Shown: positions 31,574-40,842 of the stretch, piece after piece
Numbering within the stretch: position 1 is the first letter of the stretch
Layout of the letters: each line of letters opens with the position of its first letter
NCBI GenBank assembly: GCA_947488845.1
Contig: CANLBM010000014.1
Coordinates: 34,862 to 98,861 of the forward strand
DNA: 64,000 nucleotides
DNA from: an uncultured Sphingomonadaceae bacterium
GTDB lineage: Bacteria > Pseudomonadota > Alphaproteobacteria > Sphingomonadales > Sphingomonadaceae
Reading direction: 5' to 3'
Position numbers and translations under genes: made by a program
The notes under the pieces: generated by a model
What the model saw: only the letters and a program-made list of their open reading frames with translations
Told to the model about the DNA's origin: nothing
Database searches by the model: none

Positions 31574-34565
31574 CGTCGGCCATTTCTGCCGGTGCACGAC
31601 CGTACCACTCCTCGAGCCGCATCAACTGGTCATAGTCGGCATAGCGGGCATATTCCGGATGCAGCTTGGCGGTCATCGGCTCGGTGCCCTTGAGATAGCG
31701 ATCGGCGGCCTCGTTGAACCGGGCCACTGCGTGGTCGACCATCGCGTCCCCCGGGATGATATTATCTCCGCGCCCTTTTGTCGGCGAGCGGATATAGCCG
31801 AAATCGTCGGTACCGCCCTTTTTCGCCAGCGCCCAATATTCGAAGGCAACCGCCTCGCCTTCTATATCCTTGAACCCGCCCAATTCCGCGATGGCAGCGA
31901 GCAGGCCAAGCTGCAGATTATAGCCTTCGGCCACAGCCTTGTTGCTTGGCGCGCCGCCGGTCTTGTAATCGACAATGGCGATGCCGCCATCGGGCATCCG
32001 GTCGATCCGGTCGGCGATGCCAGACAGTTCGATACCGGCGATCTCGGCCTTTCCGTAGATTTCCGAAGCCAGCGGTTCGCGGCCACTCTTGCGGCCCTCG
32101 GCCAGCGTCTCGGCGATCCAGTCCAGCCCTTCCAGCAGGCGCGGCGCCCACAGGCTGCGCATCAGCGGGTGCAGGCCCGGGTCATTGAGGAACGCTTCGG
32201 CTCTTTCCCGCAACTTCGCCGGGGCATAATCGTCCTGCTTGGCCCATTGTTCGAGAATGTCGTGGATGATCGTCCCGCGCCAGGCGGCGCTCGGATCGGC
32301 GTCGATCATATCGAGGGCGGCAAATCCCATGATCTTTTTCGCGTAGAAGGAATAGGGATCAGCGATCAGACTGTCGACCTGGGTCACCGAAATCGGGATA
32401 TGGCGCTGTTCCTTGCCCGGCATAGGCGCGGGGCGGGTATAAGGATGGGATTCGGATTCCGGCTTGTCGATCGCGGAGAGCCATGCCCGGGCCTGCGGAT
32501 GCTCTTTCAGATTGTCGCCGCACATGCCCTTCAGCCGGAGCAGGAAGCGCGAGGCAATCGCCGGCCCGGAATCATCGCGGTGCGCGCGGGAGAGAATGAC
32601 TTTCTTCGCCCCCATGGCGCCGACAAGATCGTGCGCAGACAGACCGATCTGCCGCTCCTGCGCCGGCAGGCCGAGCGATTTGCGGATCATCGGCGCGAGC
32701 CAGGGATCGGGCGTTATCGCCTGCGGCCAACTGCCCTCGTTGAGGCCGCAACAGATGACAAGTTCCGACTGTTGCAGACGGGCTTCCAGCAAGCCGTAAA
32801 GCGCGATCCGCGGGTGGCCGCCGTAGGGCGGGCGCACGGAAATGTCCGCCATCAAAGTCTCGAAATAACCGGGCAACTCATTCGCCTCGATGCGGATCGG
32901 CCCCATTTCCGCGCGGATCTGCAGCTTCGCCAAAAGGTCGGCCAGTTCACGGCCGCCCGGGCCAGCCCATATCGCGCCATCGGTCAAAGTCTCGGCGAGT
33001 TGCCGCAACTGGTCGAGAAGCTTCGGCCAGTCGAGCGGCGCTGCAAAAAGCGTCGCGATCGGATCGAACATTTTTTGGACGGATTGCCACCACGGCGTGA
33101 CGGCTGCGCGGAGTTTCTTCGTCCGGTGATTGTCGGTCTTCAGCAGCGCGTCAATACCGGCCAGTCCCGGCGCCGGACGCGGACCACGCAAAAGCAGGTC
33201 GAGCTTTCGTACCTGGTCGAGCCAGAAAAGCCGCCCCTCGCCGCGCTGCACCAGCGGATGTTTGAGCAAAGCAAGAAATTCGGCCGGCGGGAAACCATCG
33301 GCAACCGCCGCCAGCAAATTGAGGAAAAACACGCCTTCCGGAAGCTTCGCCAAGGGCTGGCCGGCGGTGTCATCGATCTGGATTTCCCAGCGCTTCAAAT
33401 GGGCCGAGATGCGCGTCGCCAGCGACCGGTCGGGCGTGACAATCGCCACCCTCTGATCCGGGTCTTCCAGCGCTTCGCGGGCCAGAAGCGCAATGACCTG
33501 CGCTTCCTCGGCGCTGTTGCGCGCCTCGACCGTCTGCACCCCGGCAAGGCTGCGTTCGCTGCTTTCCAGCGTCTGCCAGCGCACCGTCAGTTTCGGGATC
33601 GCGAAAGCATTGCTCAGCGCCCGGCTGCGCTTGGCCGCCGCGCCGCTCTCGCCGGTGCGCGGCCAGCGGAGGAGTTCACCGCGCGCAATCGACATCCGGT
33701 CGAGCAATAATTTCATATGATATTGCGGATGGGTTTCCTGCGCCCGCTTTGCGTAACCGCTGTCCGGGTCGGGCGGGAAAGGACCCAGCAAGTCCCATTC
33801 CTCGTCCGGCATGATCAGATCGAGATCGGGCAGGACCACCAGCCCCTGGGGCATGAAAGAAATCGTCTCCAGAAAACGGGCAATGGCGGGAGCGGACGTG
33901 GTGATACCGGCCGCGACGACGAAATGGCCGGGTGGCGATGTCTTCCAGCTTTTGGCGATATGGTCGAACAGGGCGTTGCGGCGCACCGCCTGATCGACCC
34001 GCTGCCATTTTTCCAGCTGCTGCCGCCATTTCTCGGCGATGATCAGGAAGAAGCGATAGGAATCCTGCCAGTGGCTGGACAGATCAAGGCTCTCCGGTTC
34101 CGTCTTCATCAGGTCGGACAGCGAAATTTCCTCGACGTTCAGCTGGTCGAGCGTGCTCGCGAACTCGCGCGCCAGCCGTAGTGCGTCCTTGGCCAATATG
34201 GCATCGTCGCGCAGCCGGATTTCCTTCTGGATCAATTGCGCCAGCGTGAGCAGCCGGTCCATCGGATCGACAGCCGCCGGAATATCGAGCGCCAGTTCGC
34301 CGGAATCGAGCGCGACGCCGATCGATTCGTCCAGATCAAGGTCGCCGATCACCGCCATTTGCGGCAACAACAGGCCGTTTTCGCTCAGCCGGACGAACGC
34401 TTCCTGCAGCGCACGCTGGGCGCGGTTGTTTGGCAGAATAACGAGGCCGCGGGCGAGCCCGAAGGCGTCCTTGGCAAAGCGGTCGATCAGTCCCTGCGCC
34501 AGAGCATCGGCAAAGCCGCCGTGCGCGGCGATATTGTATATCGATGGCCGGCGGCGGTCAGACAT
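31566..34565 (-). CDS. addB: Double-strand break repair protein AddB
   Basis: Second subunit of AddAB; 999 residues. It has a degraded helicase part, with the N-terminal VILPNNRAQRALQEAF segment typical of alphaproteobacterial AddB, and a C-terminal RecB-family nuclease with AIVDYKTGGAPS near 865. A clear ATP-binding P-loop is not visible, as expected for the alpha type. Its start overlaps the murU stop by 8 nt and its stop overlaps the addA start by 8 nt, so expression of the four genes should be tightly coupled. Confidence 0.93.
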   Translation of the reverse strand: MSDRRRPSIYNIAAHGGFADALAQGLIDRFAKDAFGLARGLVILPNNRAQRALQEAFVRLSENGLLLPQMAVIGDLDLDESIGVALDSGELALDIPAAVDPMDRLLTLAQLIQKEIRLRDDAILAKDALRLAREFASTLDQLNVEEISLSDLMKTEPESLDLSSHWQDSYRFFLIIAEKWRQQLEKWQRVDQAVRRNALFDHIAKSWKTSPPGHFVVAAGITTSAPAIARFLETISFMPQGLVVLPDLDLIMPDEEWDLLGPFPPDPDSGYAKRAQETHPQYHMKLLLDRMSIARGELLRWPRTGESGAAAKRSRALSNAFAIPKLTVRWQTLESSERSLAGVQTVEARNSAEEAQVIALLAREALEDPDQRVAIVTPDRSLATRISAHLKRWEIQIDDTAGQPLAKLPEGVFFLNLLAAVADGFPPAEFLALLKHPLVQRGEGRLFWLDQVRKLDLLLRGPRPAPGLAGIDALLKTDNHRTKKLRAAVTPWWQSVQKMFDPIATLFAAPLDWPKLLDQLRQLAETLTDGAIWAGPGGRELADLLAKLQIRAEMGPIRIEANELPGYFETLMADISVRPPYGGHPRIALYGLLEARLQQSELVICCGLNEGSWPQAITPDPWLAPMIRKSLGLPAQERQIGLSAHDLVGAMGAKKVILSRAHRDDSGPAIASRFLLRLKGMCGDNLKEHPQARAWLSAIDKPESESHPYTRPAPMPGKEQRHIPISVTQVDSLIADPYSFYAKKIMGFAALDMIDADPSAAWRGTIIHDILEQWAKQDDYAPAKLRERAEAFLNDPGLHPLMRSLWAPRLLEGLDWIAETLAEGRKSGREPLASEIYGKAEIAGIELSGIADRIDRMPDGGIAIVDYKTGGAPSNKAVAEGYNLQLGLLAAIAELGGFKDIEGEAVAFEYWALAKKGGTDDFGYIRSPTKGRGDNIIPGDAMVDHAVARFNEAADRYLKGTEPMTAKLHPEYARYADYDQLMRLEEWYGRAPAEMADDE

Positions 34566-35274
34566 TCGCCAGCGCGGCTTCTGTCGGCGCTATTGCTTGC
34601 GGCGAGCCGACTTCGAACCAGTCGCCTTCATGGACCAGGCCGAACAGACGGCCCTCGCCAATTGCCCGTTCCCAGAAAATATTGGTGGAGAAAGGGCCGT
34701 CGGGAGCATCGCGCAGCAACCGTTTGGAAATCAGTTGGATGCCGGAATAGATCAACGGCGCCTGTTGCTCGGGCAGTTTCCGCGAAATCCGCTGCTCATC
34801 ATCGAGATGGAAGTCGCCTTCGCCTTTATAGTTGTGAGCCGCTTCCCGCGGCACCAGCAGCAGCAGCGCGTCCATCCGGTCCTCGTCCCATGTCTCCGCC
34901 AGTCGCAACAGGCTGTTCTTCGACCGGTCGGACCAGAGATTGTCGCTGTTGATGCAATAGAAATGATCTTCGCCGATCAGTGGCTCTGCCTGTACCAGTC
35001 CGCCGCCGGTCTCGAACAGTTGCGCCCGCTCGTCGGACACGCGGACATCGACCGGATAGGGCAAAGCGGCGAGATGCGCTTCCATCATGTCGGCAAGATA
35101 ATGGACGTTGACCACGGCCTTGCCGATGCCCGCCTCGACCAGCTTCTCGAAACAATGATCGATCATCGCTTTGCCGGCCACTTCGACCAGCGGCTTTGGT
35201 CGCGTTTCCGTCAGCGGGCGCATGCGCTTCCCCAGCCCGGCCGCCATGATCATCGCCGTATTGACCTTGATCAT
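34558..35274 (-). CDS. murU: N-acetylmuramate-1-phosphate uridylyltransferase MurU (nucleotidyltransferase)
   Basis: A 238-residue sugar-phosphate nucleotidyltransferase. The N-terminal signature is AMIMAAGLGKRMRPLTETRPKPLVEV (positions 7-32 overall, seen here in two overlapping halves: AAGLGKRMRPLT and RPKPLVEV), and FYCINSDNLWSD near 98 holds the metal-binding Asp. Next to AmgK it fits MurU, which makes UDP-MurNAc from MurNAc-1-phosphate in peptidoglycan recycling that bypasses fosfomycin-sensitive synthesis. Without that context it would only be a generic nucleotidyltransferase. Its start overlaps the amgK stop by 4 nt. Confidence 0.85.
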   Translation of the reverse strand: MIKVNTAMIMAAGLGKRMRPLTETRPKPLVEVAGKAMIDHCFEKLVEAGIGKAVVNVHYLADMMEAHLAALPYPVDVRVSDERAQLFETGGGLVQAEPLIGEDHFYCINSDNLWSDRSKNSLLRLAETWDEDRMDALLLLVPREAAHNYKGEGDFHLDDEQRISRKLPEQQAPLIYSGIQLISKRLLRDAPDGPFSTNIFWERAIGEGRLFGLVHEGDWFEVGSPQAIAPTEAALANV

Positions 35275-36269
35275 GTGCCTGCTTTCGATACGCGCATGGG
35301 CCGGTTGCGAACGTCTGCCGGTATGTTCTGGTCAAACCATTTCGCGAGGGGCTCGAGCGCGGGATGCTGGAGATCCTTCTCGAGCAGGCGCCACATTCTC
35401 GGCAGGAAGTCGAGATAGCGCTCCTTGCCGTCCCTCATGCACAGACGGGTAAAGATACCGATGATCTTGGTGTTCCGCTGCGCGCCCAGAATGGCATAGT
35501 GACTGCGAAATGCGTTTGCCGCGTCCTGGTCATGGCCGGACAGATAATAAACGAGCATATTCTCCTCGAGAGCATCCGAGACGTCGCGACGCGCATCCTG
35601 CAACATCGACACAAGGTCATAGGCCGGATGGCCAATCAACGCGTCCTGGAAATCCAGAAGGCCAAGCCGACCGTCCTCGAGGAGCATGATATTTTCAGCA
35701 TGATAATCGCGCATCACCGTGACCGGCGGGTTTTGCGCCGCTATGACCGGCGCAAGAATTTCTCGCCAGATCGCTTCGAAACCTTCTGTATCGACGTCCA
35801 GTTGCTGCGCCGGACAATACCATTCGGTCAGAAGATTGGCTTCGCGCAGATATTGCTGCTCATCATAAGCGGGCAGTTCGGCAGCCGGTGCCCGGTGCAA
35901 TGCCTGCAGCAAATCGATCACCTGGCGATAGATCGGCTCTTCATCTTTCGGGTGGTCGTCAATATGTTCGCGCATCCGCTGATCACCAAAATCCTCCAGA
36001 AGGACCAGCCCCCGGGTCAGGTCGCGCGCAAAGATTTCGGGCGCAGCAAAGCCGGAACCGGTCAAATATTCGGCAATCGCGATAAACGGTTTCGGGTCTT
36101 CGTGCGGTGGAGGCGCGTCCATCAGGATCGCCTTGCGGCCCCCTGCCTCGACGCGGAAATAGCGACGGAATGAAGCATCCCCGGCGACCGGAGAAATCCG
36201 GGCATTATCCCAGCCATTTCGCGTCAAAAATTCTTCCGCTGCTATGGGCGGTTTCATGTCAGTGGCCAT
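35271..36269 (-). CDS. amgK: Anomeric MurNAc/GlcNAc kinase AmgK (aminoglycoside-phosphotransferase fold)
   Basis: A 332-residue kinase of the phosphotransferase (APH) fold. The catalytic loop is RDYHAENIMLL near 192, followed by the metal-binding GLLDFQDA. The N-terminal GDASFRRYFRV is a strongly conserved AmgK-type nucleotide loop. AmgK phosphorylates the anomeric hydroxyl of MurNAc, giving the substrate of MurU. I choose ATG 36269 because GGAAAG stands 4 nt upstream; ATG 36257, which makes an ATGA overlap with the tsaE stop, is also possible, and the frame is open to 36299. Confidence 0.87.
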   Translation of the reverse strand: MATDMKPPIAAEEFLTRNGWDNARISPVAGDASFRRYFRVEAGGRKAILMDAPPPHEDPKPFIAIAEYLTGSGFAAPEIFARDLTRGLVLLEDFGDQRMREHIDDHPKDEEPIYRQVIDLLQALHRAPAAELPAYDEQQYLREANLLTEWYCPAQQLDVDTEGFEAIWREILAPVIAAQNPPVTVMRDYHAENIMLLEDGRLGLLDFQDALIGHPAYDLVSMLQDARRDVSDALEENMLVYYLSGHDQDAANAFRSHYAILGAQRNTKIIGIFTRLCMRDGKERYLDFLPRMWRLLEKDLQHPALEPLAKWFDQNIPADVRNRPMRVSKAGT

Positions 36270-36700
36270 CGATCTTTCCAAGCGTCCCCGGCTGTCCAAG
36301 TCAACCGGCGATTGCCGTCTCCCGTTATTTCAAGTTCAATCCTGAGAGCATCATGCCAAAAACTGTCGGGCATCCGGTCCGGCCATTCGACTATCATCGC
36401 GCCGAATTCCAGCGCATCCTCGAGACCAAGTTCAGGAATTTCTTCCGGATGTTCGATCCGGTACAAGTCGACATGGGCGACCGGAATTCTGGTTTCCGGC
36501 GGTTCATATTGCTGCACAATCGCGAATGTCGGGCTCGGCACTTCATCGCCATAGCCCAGCCCCTCCAATATGCCTCTCGCGAGTGTGGTCTTGCCGGCCC
36601 CCAGCGTCCCGCTCAGCGCAAGCTTGTCGCCCGTGCGCAGCAATGCGCCCAGTTTGCGTCCGACATCCAGCGTTGATCGTTCGTCATTCAATATCAGCAT
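36254..36700 (-). CDS. tsaE: tRNA threonylcarbamoyladenosine synthesis ATPase TsaE
   Basis: A 148-residue P-loop ATPase needed for t6A37 modification of tRNAs reading ANN codons, working with TsaB, TsaD and TsaC. Walker A is GTLGAGKTTL at 31-40; the conserved SPTFAIVQQYE and HVDLYRIEHPEEI follow. It lies 4 nt after divL and overlaps the start of amgK by 16 nt (or 4 nt with the later start). The order divL-tsaE-amgK-murU is also known in Caulobacter as I recall. Confidence 0.95.
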   Translation of the reverse strand: MLILNDERSTLDVGRKLGALLRTGDKLALSGTLGAGKTTLARGILEGLGYGDEVPSPTFAIVQQYEPPETRIPVAHVDLYRIEHPEEIPELGLEDALEFGAMIVEWPDRMPDSFWHDALRIELEITGDGNRRLTWTAGDAWKDRWPLT

Positions 36701-36704
36701 ATTA

Positions 36705-39056
36705 TCATTGTCTCGGCAGACGCAAGGTTACCAGCGTTCCCTGACCCGGTTCGGATGTCAGCGTCAGATCGCCGCCATGGGCCATGACCAGCTGGCGTGC
36801 CAGCGGAAGGCCGAGACCGCCCACTTTGTCCGTTGCCTTCTGATCACGCGAGCGCGCGAAACTGTCAAAAGCCTTCGATTGCTGCCCAGCAGTCATCCCC
36901 GGACCATTGTCGGAAATATGGATCACCGCCTGTTTCACATTTCCCGAACCGTGGATGAGCACCCGCCCGCCGTCGCCGGTATATTTGATCGCGTTGTCGA
37001 CGATCTGCGAGATAGCCTGACTGAGCCGTTTCTTGTCCGCCATCGCCGAACCGAGCGTAGCATCCAGCTGCATTTCAACACCGATTGTCTTGGCTTTTGC
37101 GTCGTCGGCAAAATGACCGGCAATATCCTCGATCAGTTTGTTGAGATTGACCTTGTCCTTGGCAATCGGCAGTGCGCCGGCTTCGCTTTGACTCAGGTCG
37201 AGGACATTATCGATCTGGGTGCCCAGACGTTTGACGGACTGAAGGATCGCCCGCACATATTCATGGCCCTGATCGGTCAGCGGCCCGGCAATCCCCTGAT
37301 CAAGAAGCTCCGCAAACCCGCCGATCGATGTAAGCGGCGTTCGGAATTCATAGCTCATGTTGGACAGGAATCTGCCTTTGATCGAATCGGCTTCGACCAG
37401 CGCCTCGTTACGTTCGCGCAGCGCCTGTTCGATCCGGTAGCTGTCCGAGATATCCAGCATCGTAAAAAGCGCATTGCCGTCGGGCAGCGGGATGGCGGCA
37501 AATTCATAGCGGCGTCCGTCAGCAAAATTTATTCGCCCGCCTCTTTGTTCGCGTTCGGTCGTTGCGCTGCGCACCATTTCCCGCACTTCCGAAATCCGGG
37601 CAGGCTGTTTCAATTGCTGCGCCATTTTTTGCATCAGCAGATCGACCCGCGGATGCTTACCCAGTTCTGCTTCATCCAGGCCCCAGTTTTTCGCGAATTG
37701 ATGGTTCCAGATGTTCAGTTTCCCATCGGCAGCGAACACGGCAAGGGATTCAAACAAATTGTCAAAGGTCGCGGTCCGCACCCGCAGCAATGTATCGCGC
37801 GCGCTCGCCAGTTGCACCTGTTCGGTTCGGTCCTCGAAAATGACCAGCAAGCCGCCATCCGGCGTCGGGTTGGCCAGCACTCGCAAATGGGTACCATCGG
37901 CCAGCAGCCAATTCTCCTCGCTTCCGTTGGTTGACGTAAACCAACCGGTGCGTTCCTCCCGCCATTCCGGAAAATCGCGAACTTCCGGAATACGGTTCAT
38001 TTCGCGCATCCGATCCAGAAGCCGGGGAAATTCCGGCCGTTCCGCTATCCATTGCTGCCGCATCGAAAAAATCCGCTGGAATGGCAGGTTGCAGAATTTC
38101 AGCGATCTATCTGCATCGAACTGGACAACACCGGCAGAAATCTTGTCGAGCATGTCGCGCTGCGATTCACCGAAACGCCTTTGCTCCCGCCGCGCGTCTT
38201 CCAGTTCCTGAATGTCAATCGCATAGCCCGCGATACCGGATTTCCCCAGCGGGACATCAACTACCTGGGTCATCCGTCGTTCGCCGCCAACGGTCGTTGC
38301 GACGATCCGTTCCAGCGGCGCTCCCTGCGCTTTCGCCTTTGCAGCAGCGTCAGCCGGACGGAAGCCGTCGATGGTTTCCACGAGTTCGATGCCATCGGCT
38401 ATCACTTGCGCCCCGCTTTCGGCATCGACAGCGGCAACATAGGCACCGTTGACCAAAGTCAGACGCAGGTCGGGCGAGCGGTGCCACATCGGAACCGGGG
38501 CTGCTTCTATCAATGCGGAGAGCGCATCAAAGGCCGCACGTGCCGCTTCATTCTCGTCGCGCAGCTTCTCGATCTGCCCTTCGCTGTCGGTCGCATCAAA
38601 AACCCATAGCAATGCGCTGCCATTGGGTGCGATTTTCTGATCAGCCAGATTGCCACGGATCAGCAGCGCCTTGTCCGAGCCAGCAACCTTGATCGCGCGA
38701 ACAAAATTGCTGCCGGTTTTCTGGGCAAGATTGACGTCCTGCATCAGATCTTCGAGATCTTTCCGGCCGATGCCCCGATCGTTATCGTGCAATTCGGATA
38801 TATGCGCTGGCAGATGATCGAAGCCCAGCCAGTGCATTAGTCGCTGCGACGCTTCCAGCTTTCCGTCAGATCGCACCAGCAGCGGCAATGCGGGCGACGT
38901 TTCAAGCAAACGTCCCAGCCGTCCCGACTGGCGCAACGTAGCGTCCGCCTTGTTCTTCATCGCCAGGCCAGTCCAGATCGCCCAAGCAGCAGCCCCCAGC
39001 CAGGCAGCCAGGATGAGGCCTAAGATTACAGCAGTAAGATCCGGGACATTAGACAT
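36705..39056 (-). CDS. divL: DivL-like PAS sensor kinase with Tyr at the phospho-acceptor position
   Basis: A 783-residue protein: one N-terminal membrane helix (about 5-30), several PAS-type segments (about 60-550), a dimerisation domain and a HATPase domain. The H-box reads NMSYEFRTPL, with Tyr569 (codon 37350-37352, TAT) where ordinary kinases have the phospho-accepting His. Caulobacter DivL has exactly this substitution (Tyr550) and controls the CckA-ChpT-CtrA relay with DivK. The ATP-binding boxes are intact (DNAIKYT, DNGPGM, GGLGLPL). ATG 39056 is chosen; a GTG at 39122 is less likely. It heads the seven-gene run down to trxA. Length (769 in Caulobacter) and the tsaE neighbour support the call. 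Confidence 0.88.
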   Translation of the reverse strand: MSNVPDLTAVILGLILAAWLGAAAWAIWTGLAMKNKADATLRQSGRLGRLLETSPALPLLVRSDGKLEASQRLMHWLGFDHLPAHISELHDNDRGIGRKDLEDLMQDVNLAQKTGSNFVRAIKVAGSDKALLIRGNLADQKIAPNGSALLWVFDATDSEGQIEKLRDENEAARAAFDALSALIEAAPVPMWHRSPDLRLTLVNGAYVAAVDAESGAQVIADGIELVETIDGFRPADAAAKAKAQGAPLERIVATTVGGERRMTQVVDVPLGKSGIAGYAIDIQELEDARREQRRFGESQRDMLDKISAGVVQFDADRSLKFCNLPFQRIFSMRQQWIAERPEFPRLLDRMREMNRIPEVRDFPEWREERTGWFTSTNGSEENWLLADGTHLRVLANPTPDGGLLVIFEDRTEQVQLASARDTLLRVRTATFDNLFESLAVFAADGKLNIWNHQFAKNWGLDEAELGKHPRVDLLMQKMAQQLKQPARISEVREMVRSATTEREQRGGRINFADGRRYEFAAIPLPDGNALFTMLDISDSYRIEQALRERNEALVEADSIKGRFLSNMSYEFRTPLTSIGGFAELLDQGIAGPLTDQGHEYVRAILQSVKRLGTQIDNVLDLSQSEAGALPIAKDKVNLNKLIEDIAGHFADDAKAKTIGVEMQLDATLGSAMADKKRLSQAISQIVDNAIKYTGDGGRVLIHGSGNVKQAVIHISDNGPGMTAGQQSKAFDSFARSRDQKATDKVGGLGLPLARQLVMAHGGDLTLTSEPGQGTLVTLRLPRQ

Positions 39057-39168
39057 TGAACCATCGATTAGACGGATAGTTAACCTGCGCAAACCCCTAT
39101 TCTTTATGTCTTGGAAAAGCACGGCGGACTAAGCTATTCCCGGCAGGGAAATAAAGCGGAGAGCGACG

Positions 39169-39696
39169 ATGCCAATTGACGAAAGCCGGACCTTCAAACC
39201 GATCAACATTGCGCTGTTGACCGTTTCCGATACGCGCACGCCAAAAGAAGATACGTCGGGCGACATATTGGCCGGCCGAATCGAGCAAAAGGGCCATGAA
39301 TTAATCTATCGCAATCTGCTGAGAGACGACAAATCCGGTCTTATCGCTCAACTCCACCAGTGGATTGACGACGAGCGGGTCGATGTCATCATTACCACCG
39401 GGGGAACCGGCCTGACCGGGCGCGATATTACACCGGAAGCGCTGAATGCGGTCAAGGACAAGGATATTCCGGGATTCGGCGAATTGTTCCGCTATCTGAG
39501 CATCGCCAAGATCGGCACCTCGACAGTGCAGTCCCGTGCTTGTGCCGTGGTTGCGCGAGGCACTTATATATTTGCGCTGCCGGGATCCAACGGCGCCGTC
39601 AAAGACGGCTGGGACGGCATATTGGATACACAGCTGGATAGCCGTCATCGCCCCTGCAATTTTGTCGAGCTTATCCCGAGACTGCTTGAAAAATAG
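39169..39696 (+). CDS. moaB: Molybdopterin adenylyltransferase-type protein MoaB
   Basis: A 175-residue MoaB/MogA-fold protein that adenylates molybdopterin before molybdenum insertion. Visible are [15 protein letters not shown] near 20-34, the [16 protein letters not shown] motif near 78-93 and [17 protein letters not shown] near 140-156. GGAGAG is a good ribosome-binding site 6 nt before ATG 39169. It is divergent from divL and apart from moaA and moaC-moeA. Confidence 0.94.
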   Translation: MPIDESRTFKPINIALLTVSDTRTPKEDTSGDILAGRIEQKGHELIYRNLLRDDKSGLIAQLHQWIDDERVDVIITTGGTGLTGRDITPEALNAVKDKDIPGFGELFRYLSIAKIGTSTVQSRACAVVARGTYIFALPGSNGAVKDGWDGILDTQLDSRHRPCNFVELIPRLLEK

Positions 39697-39744
39697 CGAT
39701 TCAATCTATTTGTTCTTTATATGTTCTCATAGTATGAAGAACGC

Positions 39745-40842
39745 ATGGACGACAAAAGCATAATCTCTCCCCCACCTCGAAAAGGCCGGGGAGCTCCATC
39801 CAACGCGGTTCCGCAGCGGTTCAATCTTCAGGACCGTGAGATTGACGGCGACTGGCTGGACGAGAGAGCCGTTATCGACGACATTGGGTCCAAGCTGAGA
39901 ACCACCGTCACGACCGAATTTCCCAAATCGATCATCAATTACAACACATCGCCCGATCTGCCGTTTGATCGTTCAATCAATGCCTATCGCGGCTGCGAAC
40001 ATGGCTGCGTCTATTGCTATGCCAGGCCAACCCACGCCTATCATGACCTGTCACCCGGTCTCGATTTCGAAAGCAAGCTGTTCGCAAAACCGAATGCCGC
40101 CGACCTGCTCCGGCAGACATTTACAAAACCGAACTATCAGCCCGCGAGCCTCGCGATCGGCACCAACACCGATCCTTATCAGCCGATCGAGAAACGCTAC
40201 CGGATCACACGGCAAATATTGGAAGTGATGCTCGACGTTCGGCATCCGGTGGTCATCACGACCAAATCCAACCGGGTGGTCGAAGATATTGATCTGCTTG
40301 TCCAACTGGCGCTCCAAAAGCTCACGGCCGTCGCGATTTCCGTCACAACCCTCGACTCGATGACAGCGCGCTTGCTGGAACCCAGAGCCCCCGCTCCCGC
40401 TCGGCGGCTGGAGGCTGTTCGAAAGCTCAGCGAAGCCGGCATATATGTACATGTCAATATTGCACCAGTCGTTCCGGGCATCACCGATCATGAAATTGAA
40501 GCGATTGTTGCGGCGGCGGCGGATTGCGGTGCCAGCAGCGTCTCGTTCATTCCCATGCGTCTGCCGCACGAAGTGGCGCCACTGTTCGAACAATGGCTCG
40601 AAAGCCATTATCCGGAGCGCAAGTCAAAGGTGATGAGCATCGTCCGGCAAATGCGCGGCGGCAAGCGCAACGATCCGGAGTTCCACAGCCGGATGCGCGG
40701 TCAGGGACCGTGGGCAGACCTCTTACGCACCCGGATCGCTATCGCGTCGCGAAAAGCCGGGTTGAACAAGGCCAAACTCAAGCTCAGGACCGATCTGTTC
40801 GAGCGCCCGATAATAAGCGGCAGCCAGATGGAACTATTCTAG
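39745..40842 (+). CDS. PA0069-family radical SAM protein (SplB-like)
   Basis: A 365-residue radical SAM protein. The cluster-binding motif is GCEHGCVYCYA, with Cys84, Cys88 and Cys91. The surrounding SINAYRGCEHG and PTHAYHDLSPGLDFESKLFAK are the typical PA0069 pattern, related to spore photoproduct lyase but not shown to do that reaction. The biochemical role is unknown. It lies 48 nt downstream of moaB on the same strand, and its end overlaps the convergent acyl-CoA ligase by 4 nt. Confidence 0.9.
   Translation: MDDKSIISPPPRKGRGAPSNAVPQRFNLQDREIDGDWLDERAVIDDIGSKLRTTVTTEFPKSIINYNTSPDLPFDRSINAYRGCEHGCVYCYARPTHAYHDLSPGLDFESKLFAKPNAADLLRQTFTKPNYQPASLAIGTNTDPYQPIEKRYRITRQILEVMLDVRHPVVITTKSNRVVEDIDLLVQLALQKLTAVAISVTTLDSMTARLLEPRAPAPARRLEAVRKLSEAGIYVHVNIAPVVPGITDHEIEAIVAAAADCGASSVSFIPMRLPHEVAPLFEQWLESHYPERKSKVMSIVRQMRGGKRNDPEFHSRMRGQGPWADLLRTRIAIASRKAGLNKAKLKLRTDLFERPIISGSQMELF

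Noticed and set aside
31197..33710. 837-residue open frame on the plus strand
   Set aside because: It lies antisense to addA and addB, spans their overlap and is rich in Arg, Gly and Gln, typical of shadow frames in GC-rich DNA.
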